DNA of 64,000 bases from Anoxybacteroides rupiense (GTDB lineage: Bacteria; Bacillota; Bacilli; Bacillales; Anoxybacillaceae). Positions 63,177 to 64,000 of the stretch are shown here, in pieces. Numbering within the stretch: position 1 is the first letter of the stretch; each line of letters opens with the position of its first letter. The notes under the pieces were generated by a model. That model was given only the letters and a program-made list of their open reading frames with translations. It did no database searches and was not told the DNA's origin. The DNA is taken from NCBI RefSeq assembly GCF_014196195.1, contig NZ_JACIDF010000002.1:248001-312000 (forward strand), written 5' to 3'. The position numbers and the translations under genes are program-made.

Positions 63177-64000
63177 TTATTGCGTGTATTTTTTTGCAAA
63201 GTCGTATTTTTCCAGCTTATAGTATAAGCTGCGAATCGAAATTCCCAGCGCTTTGGCTGTGGCCGTTTTATTCCCTTGATGTTCAAGCAAGGCTGCTTCA
63301 ATTAATTGAGCCTCATATTTTTCAAGCATTTCATCAAGCGGACCGATGCTGCTTGCAAAGGTGGGTTCTTCAGCTAACGCCTTATTCTGCGGCATTTGCA
63401 GCGGTGGAATATGGTGAACATCAATAAGCACTTCATTGAATTTCATAAAAATCATGGCCCGGCCCAATACATTTTCCAGCTCGCGAACATTGCCCGGCCA
63501 ATCATAGGATAAAAGATAGCGAATCGCTTCCTCCGTCAAGCCCTCGACATTTCTGCCATAATCCTGATTCAGCTTATGGATTAAATGTCGGCATAAAGCA
63601 ACAATATCCTGCTTTCTTGCGCGAAGCGGCGGAATATGGATCGGCATACGGCTGAGGCGATAGTATAAATCTTCGCGAAATGTTCCTTCAGCAATTGCCT
63701 TTTCCAGATTGACGTTTGTCGCGGCAATCACCCGCACATTAATAGGAATGGGCTTTGTGCCGCCAACACGGACAATTTCTCTTTCTTGCAAAACGCGAAG
63801 TAGCTTGGCCTGAGTATTAGCAGAAAGCTCGCCGATTTCATCAAGAAAAATGCTTCCATTATTCGCTTCTTCAAACAACCCTCTTTTCCCGCCACGCTTC
63901 GCACCGGAAAAAGCGCCTTCTTCATATCCGAATAGTTCGCTCTCCAATAGTGTTTCAGAAATGGCCGCACAATTCACGCGGATAAATTTGTTATATTTTC
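63177..64000 (-). CDS. bkdR: Sigma-54-dependent activator BkdR, N-terminus outside window
   Basis: The visible 273 residues are the AAA+ sigma-54 interaction domain and the C-terminal Fis-type helix-turn-helix. GAFSGA (the GAFTGA loop with S for T) is in [21 protein letters not shown], followed by [12 protein letters not shown] (Walker B), [16 protein letters not shown] (sensor 2), and [29 protein letters not shown] (DNA-binding). The frame is open to the edge ([13 protein letters not shown]), so any start at the GTG at 63977 is false. Regulates the sigma-54 bkd promoter. Confidence 0.95.
   Translation of the reverse strand, partial: KYNKFIRVNCAAISETLLESELFGYEEGAFSGAKRGGKRGLFEEANNGSIFLDEIGELSANTQAKLLRVLQEREIVRVGGTKPIPINVRVIAATNVNLEKAIAEGTFREDLYYRLSRMPIHIPPLRARKQDIVALCRHLIHKLNQDYGRNVEGLTEEAIRYLLSYDWPGNVRELENVLGRAMIFMKFNEVLIDVHHIPPLQMPQNKALAEEPTFASSIGPLDEMLEKYEAQLIEAALLEHQGNKTATAKALGISIRSLYYKLEKYDFAKKYTQ

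Noticed and set aside
63177-63977. Complete BkdR beginning at GTG 63977
   Set aside because: The frame is open to the window edge with conserved AAA+ sequence before this codon, so the gene is simply cut.

Overview
The window comes from the chromosome of a spore-forming Bacillaceae. Gene order follows the Bacillus subtilis spoVA-spoIIA-dacF ... zwf ... yqjD ... bkd region. The base composition, the complete methylmalonyl-CoA mutase operon and the relics of IS200/IS605 and IS1182 elements suggest a thermophile of the Geobacillus/Parageobacillus/Anoxybacillus group. The genus is an inference and was not tested. No rRNA, tRNA or CRISPR array was seen.

Layout. 1-5745 (all -): the spoVA operon behind a sigma-G-type promoter, then spoIIAA-spoIIAB-sigF behind a sigma-H-type promoter, then dacF. 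5984-6690: a wrecked IS1182-type element whose end forms the pdp terminator. 6692-10226 (-): nucleoside salvage (pdp, punA, deoB). 10399-15386 (-): xerD, yqzK, fur, spoIIM, a full-length EndoQ-like nuclease and nudF. 15641-20430: yqkF(+), yqkK, yqkC and yqkB, then a 2.1-kb AT-rich insert bounded by 130-bp direct repeats of the yqkB 5' end, then yqzH. The insert carries a four-helix membrane protein, an XRE regulator and a protein with a ten-cysteine halocin-C8-like tail. 20535-28876: yqjQ-yqjP, a proline T-box with proI, namA, a histidine phosphatase, rnz, zwf and a cyclase. 28877-35731 is accessory: a secreted protein, a frameshifted metalloprotease, gnd, a His/Tyr-rich coat-like protein, a guanidine-I riboswitch with gdx, and a lone CheW. 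36115-46416: yqjE, a PepSY membrane protein, the carboxylase subunit and epimerase, a Prli42-like miniprotein, an L,D-transpeptidase, yqjA, artP/artQM and brxB. 46535-49191 is accessory and rich in IS605 relics. 49192-54543: mutA-mutB-meaB. 54880-63007: the complete ptb-bcd-buk-lpdV-bkdAA-bkdAB-bkdB operon behind a sigma-54 promoter, with bkdR running off the right edge.

How it fits together. Branched-chain amino acids are deaminated by Bcd and oxidised by the Bkd complex. The propionyl-CoA that results can pass through the carboxylase subunit (39068), epimerase (40615) and adenosylcobalamin mutase (52508, repaired by MeaB) to succinyl-CoA. The sporulation genes cover the forespore sigma-F switch, dipicolinic acid uptake, engulfment and cortex modification. 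Intergenic DNA holds at least nine copies of an IS200/IS605-type end hairpin, three copies of a roughly 160-220 bp repeat ending in a GACAAAGTC hairpin, and several perfect palindromes.
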